From positions 124,001 to 188,000 of the forward strand of contig NZ_OMPO01000003.1 in the NCBI RefSeq assembly GCF_900292035.1: a stretch of DNA of 64,000 nt. Reading direction: 5' to 3'. Source of the DNA: Blastococcus sp. Marseille-P5729 (GTDB taxonomy: Bacteria > Actinomycetota > Actinomycetes > Mycobacteriales > Antricoccaceae). The position numbers were made by a program, and so were the translations under genes. The notes beneath the pieces are model-generated. The model did no database searches. It was given only the letters and a program-made list of their open reading frames with translations, and had not been told where the DNA came from. How positions within the stretch are numbered: the stretch's first letter is position 1; the number at the start of each line of letters is the position of its first letter. Below, one piece after another: positions 33,050 through 39,991 of the stretch.

Positions 33050-33624
33050 TCGCCGATCTGCTGAGCATTAGAGGCGCCTGGGGAACGTTGAGTCTGGCTG
33101 TATTGGTCTTCGGCTTCGCCCCGGGCATGGTCCTGGCTGCGATAGTGCGCCTGATCCGGGATCCTGACCGGCGTCGAGAGCTGCAGGCCGAGCTGTATGA
33201 GGTTCCACGGTGGGAACGGCCCTTTTGGGTAGCCCAGCAGTTCGAGGTGGTAATCCGACTCGGGCTGATCCCCGAAGTGTCGTGGTATTGGGGTCGCTGG
33301 TTCTGGCACCGCGCGGTGATCGAGTCCGGAGTCGACCGTCACCGCGAGTACCCCGGCTCGTTCTGGATCCCCTCCCCTGAGGAAAAGGCGGCGTTAGTGC
33401 CCGGTGATCAGGTCAAGTTGATGTGGTCGGTAAAGCGGTATGAAGCCTCCGAAGAACGGATGTGGGTCGAGATCACTCAGCGTGATGGAGATCAACTCCG
33501 TGGCAGGCTCAGCAATTCGCCGGCGTTCGTCCACCTGGATCACGGTGACTACGTCAAGTTTCATATCGACGACATCATCGACTATCAGTTCTGGAACGAG
33601 CGAGACGAGGAGGCTGCTGACTGA
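33046..33624 (+). CDS. Membrane-anchored protein with DUF2314-like C-terminus
   Basis: The 192-residue protein has one N-terminal helix (LSLAVLVFGFAPGMVLAAIVRLI, about 14-36), a basic middle with several Trp, and a C-terminal part (MWVEITQRDGDQLRGRLSNSP, then DHGDYVKFHIDDIIDYQFW) that resembles DUF2314. ATG 33046 overlaps the PadR stop; a GTG at 33034 is also in frame. The function is unknown. The PadR partner suggests response to a small molecule or membrane stress. Confidence 0.7.
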   Translation: MIADLLSIRGAWGTLSLAVLVFGFAPGMVLAAIVRLIRDPDRRRELQAELYEVPRWERPFWVAQQFEVVIRLGLIPEVSWYWGRWFWHRAVIESGVDRHREYPGSFWIPSPEEKAALVPGDQVKLMWSVKRYEASEERMWVEITQRDGDQLRGRLSNSPAFVHLDHGDYVKFHIDDIIDYQFWNERDEEAAD

Positions 33625-33710
33625 CTCGGGCAGGGCCAGCCGAAGATAGAGCAGTACCCGAGCGAACCGGGGGCGGGCCTATCTGTAGGCCCACCCCCGC
33701 TCCAAGGGCC

Positions 33711-33974
33711 CTACGCAGCGGAGGCGCGGTACCTCTTCCAGGGCAGCCGCTCCATTTCGATGCTGGCCAGAAACTTGACTATGTCTGGCCGGCCGTAGTA
33801 GCTCGGCACCGCCCGAGCATCCTGCGCACAGAGGACGACCGCCCGCCCCGGGAAGAGAGATGAGGCACTTCGCCGCGTTGTCTCTCGGCGCGAAGGCTGC
33901 ATCGCAGCACGCTGGACCAGAACTACGACGAATCGAACGCCTTGCTCATCGACGAGGGCGGCAGTGATTTCCAT
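33711..33974 (-). CDS. Small hypothetical protein, last gene of the sigma-like operon
   Basis: The 87-residue protein begins MEITAALVDEQGVRFVVVLVQ (beta-rich) and ends with a helical KFLASIEMERLPWKRY segment. AGGAGG lies about 6 nt before the ATG at 33974. The stop of the preceding repeat protein is one base upstream of this ATG, so they are coupled. I recognise no function. Small proteins opening DEQGVRFAVVVV-like occur next to RSAVTGRYV-repeat proteins in other actinobacteria, to my recollection. Confidence 0.65.
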   Translation of the reverse strand: MEITAALVDEQGVRFVVVLVQRAAMQPSRRETTRRSASSLFPGRAVVLCAQDARAVPSYYGRPDIVKFLASIEMERLPWKRYRASAA

Positions 33975-33975
33975 G

Positions 33976-34182
33976 TCAGCCCTCCTCTGTAACGGTCGTA
34001 TCCGGATGCCGGCGGGCAATTGCTCCGGTGACGTATCGTCCGGTGATCGCCGAGCGATGGCGCGTCCCAGTGTTGCGGTTACTGCCGGACTCCGTGATCG
34101 AAGTGCGCGGATGTCTGGCGGCTGCCGCTCGAGAGATGTACCTACCTGTGATCGCGCTTCGCGCGCGGCCGTTCTTGGCCAT
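33976..34182 (-). CDS. Small protein with two RSAITGRYxxxxxARRHP repeats
   Basis: The 68-residue basic protein consists of two copies of a 24-residue unit: RSAITGRYISRAAAARHPRT (from residue 8) and RSAITGRYVTGAIARRHPDT (from residue 43), each ending in a T/V-T-E. GGAGG lies 6 nt before the ATG at 34182. The family recurs in actinobacteria as a hypothetical protein. The high Arg content suggests nucleic acid or phosphate binding, but this is a guess. It is in operon with the 87-residue gene. Confidence 0.75.
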   Translation of the reverse strand: MAKNGRARSAITGRYISRAAAARHPRTSITESGSNRNTGTRHRSAITGRYVTGAIARRHPDTTVTEEG

Positions 34183-34354
34183 GTTGGACCTCCAGGTCCT
34201 CGTGCAGAAGCTCATCGAGTAGGCTGGCCGCTGTCCACACGTGCTGGCTCTCAACTTGCTCCTGCGAGTGGGGAGCCACACTTGTGTGGGACTCCAGCCG
34301 CTCTGCTCCAGTTGGATGCGGCGGATGCCTAGGTATAGGTGGAAGACGCCCCAC
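34142..34354 (-). CDS. Small hypothetical protein within the sigma-like operon
   Basis: The 70-residue frame starts at a GTG that overlaps the previous stop by one base (TAGTG) and ends 41 bp inside the repeat-protein gene. Its C-terminal half (VWTAASLLDELLHEDLEVQHGQE) looks like an amphipathic helix; the N-terminal half is Pro/His-rich. The chain of overlaps argues for a real gene; the long overlap with the next gene argues against. Confidence 0.4.
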   Translation of the reverse strand: MGRLPPIPRHPPHPTGAERLESHTSVAPHSQEQVESQHVWTAASLLDELLHEDLEVQHGQERPRAKRDHR

Positions 34355-34521
34355 TACCCCCCAGATTTTGGGCCGCGTGTTTCATTCTTTTTCTGCTCAG
34401 CAGCCGCCTGGGCGACGACCTGTGCCGCGTCGTCCCGAGACACTGATCGCCGAGCTGATCGAGCCTTGGATGTGCCGAGCGAGCTCTGCTCCACCTTCTG
34501 CTCTATCTGCTGCAGGTTCAT
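34354..34521 (-). CDS. 55-residue protein coupled to the sigma-like gene
   Basis: The ATG at 34521 overlaps the stop of the sigma-like gene by ATGA, and the frame reads MNLQQIEQKVEQSSLGTSKA then SRDDAAQVVAQAAAEQKKNE to TAG at 34354. It is short, charged and helical. The overlap at both ends and a normal composition support coding. The function is unknown; a small regulatory partner of the sigma-like protein is conceivable. Confidence 0.55.
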   Translation of the reverse strand: MNLQQIEQKVEQSSLGTSKARSARRSVSRDDAAQVVAQAAAEQKKNETRGPKSGG

Positions 34522-35324
34522 CCCGCCCTCCGCTTCCTCTGACGCGTTCTCTCGTTCGCCAGCATGCGCTCCACAGCCTTCTCCGACACACCTAACTCAA
34601 TCGCGATCTCGGCCTGAGTGAACCCGCCTGCAGTCATCAGCATCGCTTTGCGGACGCGGGGATTCTTGACCGTTGACAGTGCATTCATCGCAATCTCGTA
34701 GTCGACTACCTTCTGGTCGACCAGCAAGCCCCGAGTCCGCGGCTGGACGAGCGCTTCCCATTCATTCGTGAGGTCGTAACTGTTACGGGTCTCGTTGCCG
34801 TGCCAGCGCCGGTAAATGTTTGGGAACCGGATCAGGCACTGCCCGATGAAGAAGGTTCGGATAGTCGCACCTTTGCGGTAGTCCCACTTCTTCTTCATCA
34901 GGACGTCGCAGCGGAAACGGTCCAGAGCCTTTGCGACTGTCTCGTTGGTCAACTCGCTGATCTCGTCCTCAGTAAAGTCACGCCCGAGCTCGGGCAGCCC
35001 ACCGAACCCGTGCTTGCGACACCGACCAAGAATCAGACCCCGGCGCATCCAACTCGCAACGACGGCCATGCCATATCTCGCTAGTTCCGTTGCGAAGTAG
35101 TCCCAGTCCCGCCCCTCAAATCCGGCAAGGGCCAGGCTCTGAATCAGATCGTTGTCGGCACCGAGCCGATCCCGGTCGAAGTCGCGATCAAAAGCCTCGC
35201 CTAGACCGCGAACTACGGGCTCGGCCAGCCATGCCTCGGGGACGGAATCCTCTGCGACTGCGCGTTGTACGGGCGCGCCAGAGTAGCCGGGACTCCCCGG
35301 CCGCTGCTCTGAACCGTCGCCCAT
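34518..35324 (-). CDS. Sigma-70-like HTH protein of unknown role
   Basis: The 268-residue protein has a region 2-like helical middle (WDYFATELARYGMAVVASWMRRG near 78; NETVAKALDRFRCDVLMKKKWDYRKGATIRTFFIGQCLIRFPNIYRRW near 125) and a C-terminal region 4-like HTH (GGFTQAEIAIELGVSEKAVERMLANERTRQRKRR). Such proteins occur in actinobacterial accessory regions and are annotated as sigma factor-like. The ATG at 35324 has GAGAGGA upstream. It heads a probable five-gene operon of small proteins. A 24-bp perfect palindrome 24 bp upstream is a candidate binding site. Confidence 0.75.
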   Translation of the reverse strand: MGDGSEQRPGSPGYSGAPVQRAVAEDSVPEAWLAEPVVRGLGEAFDRDFDRDRLGADNDLIQSLALAGFEGRDWDYFATELARYGMAVVASWMRRGLILGRCRKHGFGGLPELGRDFTEDEISELTNETVAKALDRFRCDVLMKKKWDYRKGATIRTFFIGQCLIRFPNIYRRWHGNETRNSYDLTNEWEALVQPRTRGLLVDQKVVDYEIAMNALSTVKNPRVRKAMLMTAGGFTQAEIAIELGVSEKAVERMLANERTRQRKRRAG

Positions 35325-35347
35325 AAACGTCCTCTCTGCAGGGCACC

Positions 35348-35371
35348 TGATCAACAGCACGCTGTTGATCA
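35348..35371. promoter_or_regulatory. Perfect palindrome upstream of the sigma-like gene
   Basis: TGATCAACAG-CACG-CTGTTGATCA has 10-bp arms. It could be an operator or a leader hairpin for the sigma-like operon. The rest of 35372-35755 has no convincing gene or signal. Confidence 0.55.
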
Positions 35372-35755
35372 CGTCCCCTTCTAAGTGGGCAGTGAGGAGC
35401 TACCCCCCAACTCCGGCGCAATTTCTTCAAGAATCTCGATTCGCTATCGGGTAGTACCAAGAACTCCAGTGGCTCCCCCGCTTCCCTCCATCGCGAGCCA
35501 CGTCCGTGGAACACGTGGTCTGGGTTTACATCCTTACAGATGACCGCGACAACCCCGCCAACCGAACCACTAGGGGTGGCATACAACATGCAGAGACACC
35601 ACAAGATCTAGTTCCGCACATGGCAGCGGTGGACGCCTGTGACGCAACGGCCAAGTCTGCAACCCGATGGCGCCCCGCGGACTTCCGGTCCCACTCAACG
35701 CGAGAGACACGCTGATTGGGCTGAGAGCGGCACGTAGTCGGTTACAGTCGCCTCC

Positions 35756-35838
35756 ATGGCGCTGAGTCGGCTCTTCTACGGGGACAACCTTGACATCCTC
35801 CGTGGCGGAGAAATTCCGCCCGCATCAGTTGACTTGGC
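35756..35838 (+). pseudogene. 5' fragment of a DNA methyltransferase gene
   Basis: ATG at 35756 opens SRLFYGDNLDILRGGEIPPASVDL, the standard start of beta/alpha-type site-specific DNA methyltransferases (GDNLDVL...ESVDLIYLDPPF). The match stops exactly before the expected YLDPPF catalytic motif. From about 35837 the sequence is the antisense strand of a helicase gene. Only 27 or so codons remain, so it cannot be active. Confidence 0.75.
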
Positions 35839-36729
35839 GATCGCGGTGAGGGTCTTGCCCAGGCCGACGACATCGCCGAGCATCGTGCCGCGGCGGGTGA
35901 TGACTCGGCGGGCGAGCGTGCGGACCGCGGTGCTCTGATAGTCCAGCAGCTGACGGCCGATCTCCGGCGGGATCGAGTATTCCGCTAGTCCTTCGCGGAC
36001 GTCCCGCGATAGGTCGTAGCAGACCTTCATGAACACCTCGTACGGCGGCCGCGGGCTCCGGCTGGCCCACGACTCGTCCAGCACGTCGAGTAGTTCGGCG
36101 GTGACCGGTCGGCTGTACTTGTCTTCCCACCGGTCGGTGAACCAGCCGGCGAGGGATGCGGTGGCCTGGTGGTCGAGTACGTCGACGTTGAGTTCGAGGT
36201 TGCTCATTAGCCCGGGCGCGGTGAGGTTCGATGAGCCGACGAAGCCCGTGATGGGGTTGTTCAGGTCGTCGCGGTGGCAGATGTACGCCTTGCCGTGCAG
36301 TGGCCTGCGGGTGAACACCTTGATCTGCACCACGCCGCGGTCGAGCAGGTCCCGCAGGGATTGAAGGGCGGCGCGATCAGCCGCCGTGGGTCGCCCGCGC
36401 ATCAGTTGTTCGCGGAGGTGATCGATGATCCGCTGCTTGCGTTCGGCGACCTTGTCGGGATCTGCGCCCTGCTCCCCTACCCCATCGACGTCGTCCTGCA
36501 GGCGATCGAGGGCGTCTTCCTGCGGCGTGGGCGTGGCCATCCCGATCAATACCCGCACCACCGGCTCATCGACGGAGCCATCGGGGACTTTGGCGCGGAC
36601 GATCTCATCGAACAGCCGCCAGCCGCGAAGATTGAAGTACCCCACTGCGACGTCCATCCGGTCGGAGATCTGCAGGGTTTGTTGAAGGTGACTGCCGAGG
36701 TCCCGATCGATGTTGTCGAAGAGATTCAT
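35837..36729 (-). pseudogene. 5' part of a PLD-domain helicase gene, truncated after motif I
   Basis: From ATG 36729 the frame encodes an N-terminal phospholipase D-like domain (DVAVGYFNLRGWRLFDEI; HGKAYICHRDD and GSSNLTAPGL near residue 145) and then the start of an SF2/SNF2 helicase (YQSTAVRTLARRVITRRG, GDVVGLGKTLTAIA). It breaks off right after Walker A. The remaining helicase motifs are absent. Such PLD-helicase genes usually pair with DNA methyltransferases in restriction or defence loci. The 297-residue remainder could still be expressed as a PLD protein. Confidence 0.8.
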
Positions 36730-36795
36730 GGGTAAATAGGGTTCCTCGAGGGGGGTGAAAAGTGGTCGACCTGACCCTAGCGAGCGGTGGGGAGT

Positions 36796-36866
36796 GTCAA
36801 GCGAACGCTTGACGAATCCCGAATCCGCCCGTAGTGTCATCTGTGACATGTAGGCCATCTGTGACA
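36796..36866 (+). promoter_or_regulatory. Operator-like repeats upstream of the HTH gene
   Basis: GTCAAGCG-AA-CGCTTGAC (36796-36813) is a perfect palindrome. CATCTGTGACA occurs twice in direct orientation (36838-36848 and 36856-36866, 18-bp period), the first within TGTCA-N4-TGACA. Both lie within 90 bp of the start of the HTH protein, suggesting autoregulation. Confidence 0.55.
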
Positions 36867-36881
36867 CTTGGTGTGTGAGTC

Positions 36882-37283
36882 ATGCAGACAATTCCGACTG
36901 CGAATATTCCTGTCGACGCCCTTGATCGGCTCGACGAGTACGCGATGCGCTCGATCAGCCCCGAATTGCGGGATGTGCTGCTGAGCCTGACTCGCTGCAT
37001 TCGCGACGGCGCCACGCTGCGCGTCGACGAGGCCCCCTCGCGGACCCTGACGCCGAGCCAGGTGGCCGAGCGGCTGGGAATGAGCCGCACCCACTTGTAC
37101 AAGCTTCTGGACCGAGGAGAGATCGTGTCCCATCGCGTGGGACGAGATCGTCGAGTACGCATCGAGGATCTCGTCGCCTATGAAACGCGCCGCCAGAGTG
37201 CGCGCCGCGAGCTCGCTGAGCGTTTCGCACATCAGCAACAGACGCGTGCCGCCGTCGTCGACGAGATCGCCGATCTGCTCTAA
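36882..37283 (+). CDS. Excisionase/MerR-type HTH protein
   Basis: The 133-residue protein has an excisionase-type winged HTH (LTPSQVAERLGMSRTHLYKLLDRGEIVSHRVGRDRRVRIEDLVAY, about 51-95) preceded by a helical N-terminus and followed by a charged helical tail. Proteins of this layout act as antitoxins or regulators of the next gene. The following gene begins 50 bp downstream on the same strand, and operator-like repeats precede this one. Confidence 0.85.
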   Translation: MQTIPTANIPVDALDRLDEYAMRSISPELRDVLLSLTRCIRDGATLRVDEAPSRTLTPSQVAERLGMSRTHLYKLLDRGEIVSHRVGRDRRVRIEDLVAYETRRQSARRELAERFAHQQQTRAAVVDEIADLL

Positions 37284-37332
37284 CGCGCGCGGCAGAGTCG
37301 CCACCGTTGATGTAGTCAGGCATTATGCGGGT

Positions 37333-38352
37333 GTGCACAACCGTCGAGCCCGCCCTACCCTACGAGTGCTGAGGGAAGACCTCACCAGCGACTGGGAGTC
37401 TCCCCATGTCCAGCGCCGCTTGGCCGAAGGTGCGGAGCGTGAACTGGGCGCTCTGAGTGAGTTGCCGCACCCGCTGGTGGCCAAAGCCTGCGAAGTGTTC
37501 GGCGTTGATGAACGCGAGGATCTGCCTGCCAAGCGCGTCAAGGAGAGCAGGGTCTACCAGCTATGGAGGATCCGCGCAGGCCAGTGGCGGGGTGGGGTGT
37601 GGCGCGATCCCGACACGGGGGTTCGGTGGCTACTCATTGCTGGGCTGGGCAAGGGCGACCACGAGGACCACGACGATGTCTACGAGATCGTCGGCCGAGC
37701 GCAAGGCACTGGCGAGGCTGAGCGGTGGCTGCCCACGGATGAGGACCACCGGCTGCTGAAGGCTGAGACCGCGAGCCGACTGAGCACCGAGTGGGAGTTG
37801 AGGGTTCAACGCCGCGTCGGCGAGGCGCTGCAGACGGTTCAGGACGGCGGCGAGGCTAGCTTCACGATCGAGCATCCCCTCGCGGATCGGTTCGCTGCCC
37901 ATGAACGGACCATTGCTGCCGTCACTATGACGGTCACGCCGGTCCGTGAGGACGGGTACCACGCCGACGAGATCTCCGTCGATGTGGAACCGACCAGCCG
38001 CTGGGCATCCTCGGCGTTGCTGTGGCAACTTCAGATCCGTGTGTTGATCTCCATCTCGCCCCCTGAGCAGGACTGGGACTACGACGGGCAGACCTTTAGC
38101 AATATCGGAGAACCGGGCTCGTGGCGCCAGAGATCAGAGATCCTGCAACGCATGATTGCCGATGGCGAGCTCGGTGAATCCGTCCCGGGAACCCACAGCC
38201 ACTACGCGCACCGCTTGCACCTAGCAGGTAAGACGATTGAAGGACGTGGCGTACGTGGGTTATGCGGCGTCTTCTTCGTTCCAGGTCAAGACCACGAGGC
38301 ACTGCCGATGTGCCCGCGGTGCAATGACGAGTTCGCGCAATTACCGGGCTAG
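37333..38352 (+). CDS. Unknown protein with DUF3039-like zinc-ribbon C-terminus
   Basis: The 339-residue protein starts at GTG 37333 (no other start codon is in frame after 37283). The N-terminal part contains VYQLWRIRAGQWRGGVWRD then WLLIAGLGKGDHEDHDDVYEIV, reminiscent of RelE/HigB-like small toxin cores. The C-terminal part (RGLCGVFFVPGQDHEALPMCPRCNDEF) has Cys pairs like DUF3039. It lies 50 bp after an HTH gene, so a toxin-antitoxin or defence pair is possible. Its TAG stop is the CTAG into which element 2 inserted, so it is intact. Confidence 0.7.
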   Translation: MHNRRARPTLRVLREDLTSDWESPHVQRRLAEGAERELGALSELPHPLVAKACEVFGVDEREDLPAKRVKESRVYQLWRIRAGQWRGGVWRDPDTGVRWLLIAGLGKGDHEDHDDVYEIVGRAQGTGEAERWLPTDEDHRLLKAETASRLSTEWELRVQRRVGEALQTVQDGGEASFTIEHPLADRFAAHERTIAAVTMTVTPVREDGYHADEISVDVEPTSRWASSALLWQLQIRVLISISPPEQDWDYDGQTFSNIGEPGSWRQRSEILQRMIADGELGESVPGTHSHYAHRLHLAGKTIEGRGVRGLCGVFFVPGQDHEALPMCPRCNDEFAQLPG

Positions 38353-38391
38353 GTGTTGCTGGCCAGGAGGTTGTTGACGTCCGTGAGTGAC

Positions 38392-38811
38392 TCAGGTGCG
38401 GGCGACACGCTCGAGGAGAGTGAGGAGCGTGGTGCGTTCGTTCGGGGTCAGGTCGCTGAACACGGTGTCTTGCACCTCGGCGATGATGCCGGTCAGTAGA
38501 CCGGCTGTCTGTTGTCCCTCGTGGGTGAGCGACACGAGCTGACGGCGCCCGTGACTGGGATCTTTGACGCGCGAGACGAGGCCGCGGGCTTCAAGTTCAC
38601 GGACGGTGTGGGTGACGTCGCGCGGGTCGAGTGCTGCGGCCGCGCCGAGGTCGGTCTGGCTCAGCTGCTCCGCGGCGGCAAGCGCCGACAGGCATCTGTA
38701 CTCGTACCCGTTGACGCCCGCTCGGGCCAGCAGCGTGTGGAGCACGTGATGCGAGCGGGTCGCGGCCGAGCTCAAGATCCACGTGGGCAGGGCGGTGAGG
38801 TCAGAGGACAC
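38392..38811 (-). CDS. MarR family regulator (element 2 passenger)
   Basis: The roughly 139-residue MarR-type winged helix has YEYRCLSALAAAEQLSQTDLGAAAALDPRDVTHTVRELEARGLVSRVKDPSHGRRQLVSLTHEG. GTG at 38811 is favoured because it leaves the TTGGTG palindromes upstream; a GTG at 38853 is in frame and would add 14 residues encoded by the operator region. It is divergent from the other passengers, mirroring the TetR gene of element 1. It probably represses them in the absence of a ligand. Confidence 0.85.
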   Translation of the reverse strand: MSSDLTALPTWILSSAATRSHHVLHTLLARAGVNGYEYRCLSALAAAEQLSQTDLGAAAALDPRDVTHTVRELEARGLVSRVKDPSHGRRQLVSLTHEGQQTAGLLTGIIAEVQDTVFSDLTPNERTTLLTLLERVART

Positions 38812-38823
38812 GGCATTGCTTTC

Positions 38824-38858
38824 TATTGGTGGCACCAATACAGTTTTGGTCACACCAA
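38824..38858. promoter_or_regulatory. MarR-type operators
   Basis: TATTGGTG-G-CACCAATA (38824-38840) is a perfect palindrome. TTGGT-CAC-ACCAA (38846-38858) shares the TTGGT/ACCAA arms. They lie between the divergent MarR gene and the MarR-like gene. Confidence 0.7.
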
Positions 38859-38874
38859 CATTTTAGGAGAGATG

Positions 38875-39288
38875 ATGTCATCTGCGCGCCCGCTGCCCAC
38901 CGTGATCGGGCCTACTGAGAACGCCCTGCGTGCACTTCTGACCCGGACCCTGTCCTCAACGCTTATCCCGAGCTATCCGGCATGGGTCGTCCTCAACGCC
39001 GCGAGCGCTGCTGACTCAAGCAACGACTGGCGGCAACGAGCCGCCGACGGTCTCAAGGCCGACGCGGATGAGATCGACGGGGTGCTCGCCGAGCTTCGCA
39101 CTGCAGGGCTGGTCGACGATGACGGGACACTCACGGCGGCGGGGGCTGCTGAGCTCACGACCGCGCGAGCGGCGGTCACGGGAACGACGCTTCGCCTCAT
39201 CGAGGGAATCGACGAGACCGAGCAGGAGACGGCGCGCCGGGTACTCGACGCCATCCGACAGAAGGCGGAAGGGCTACTGGGGGCGTGA
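38875..39288 (+). CDS. Winged-helix, MarR-like small protein (passenger)
   Basis: The 137-residue protein resembles the second half of a MarR protein: DGVLAELRTAGLVDDDGTLTAAGAAELTTARAAV followed by a helix (IDETEQETARRVLDAIRQKAEGLLG). The N-terminal part is helical without a clear recognition helix. AGGAGAG precedes the ATG at 38875 (ATG at 38872 is also possible). It could be a co-regulator or ligand sensor. It is co-directional with the NAD(P)H-binding gene 58 bp downstream. Confidence 0.65.
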   Translation: MSSARPLPTVIGPTENALRALLTRTLSSTLIPSYPAWVVLNAASAADSSNDWRQRAADGLKADADEIDGVLAELRTAGLVDDDGTLTAAGAAELTTARAAVTGTTLRLIEGIDETEQETARRVLDAIRQKAEGLLGA

Positions 39289-39346
39289 TGCGGAGCAGCA
39301 CCCTGATGCGGACGCGCCTTGGCTGCCGGAGCCAGAGAGCCCAGAA

Positions 39347-39991
39347 GTGAAGCTCGTGCTGTTCGGCGCTGCCGGCGGAGCCGGGCATTACGTGCTCGAC
39401 CAGGCGCTGGACGCCGGCCACCAGGTTGCCGCTGTGGTCCGCAGGCCCAGCCCGCTTGCCGCATACCAGGGCCGCGTGCAGATCGTTGTGGGCGACATTC
39501 TGCAGCCGACGTCATGGACGGCTGCGCTGACCGGCGCGGACGCCGTGATCTCCACCATCGGCATCGGTGCGCAGAAGACCCCAACCACGGTCTACTCCGA
39601 CGGGACCCGTCACATCCTCGCCGCGATGCGCACTGCCGGGGTGAGGCGCCTGGAAGTCGTCTCAGCGGCCCTCGCCGAGCCGCACGAGAACTGGGCTCGA
39701 TACGGCGCGTTCCGCGCGCACGTGCTCTTCCCGATCCTCAGCCGCCGCTTCGCGGCTACGTACGACGACATGCGCAGAATGGAGCAGGCCCTCCGCGACT
39801 CCGACGCCAACTGGACGTCATATCGGCCCCCATACCTGACAGATCGAGCCGGCCACGGACGCCCCAGGATCGCGATCAACACCCCGCTCAAGGGTGCGAG
39901 AAGCCTGGCCCGAAGCGACCTCGCCGCTGTCATGCTGGGCGGTCTCAGCAACCAGCGCCACTTCGGCGCCGTCGTCGAGGTATCCGATTGA
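39347..39991 (+). CDS. NAD(P)H-binding (NmrA/SDR-like) protein (passenger)
   Basis: The 214-residue Rossmann protein has the dinucleotide motif VLFGAAGGAGHYVLDQAL at its N-terminus, VVGDILQPTSWTAALTGADAVISTIG near residue 45, and a PF13460-like body. It is probably a quinone or small-molecule reductase, or a redox sensor. GTG 39347 is the only start codon in frame with the conserved N-terminus; its ribosome site is weak. Its TGA overlaps the TTG start of the transposase by 3 bp. Confidence 0.85.
   Translation: MKLVLFGAAGGAGHYVLDQALDAGHQVAAVVRRPSPLAAYQGRVQIVVGDILQPTSWTAALTGADAVISTIGIGAQKTPTTVYSDGTRHILAAMRTAGVRRLEVVSAALAEPHENWARYGAFRAHVLFPILSRRFAATYDDMRRMEQALRDSDANWTSYRPPYLTDRAGHGRPRIAINTPLKGARSLARSDLAAVMLGGLSNQRHFGAVVEVSD

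Noticed and set aside
35372-35755. Short frames in the 380-bp gap before the methyltransferase fragment
   Set aside because: None has a ribosome site, plausible composition or overlap with neighbours.
38352-38385. Remnant transposase end reading VNNLLASNT on the minus strand
   Set aside because: Same reason: it is the left inverted repeat of element 2, with TGT end and CTAG flank.
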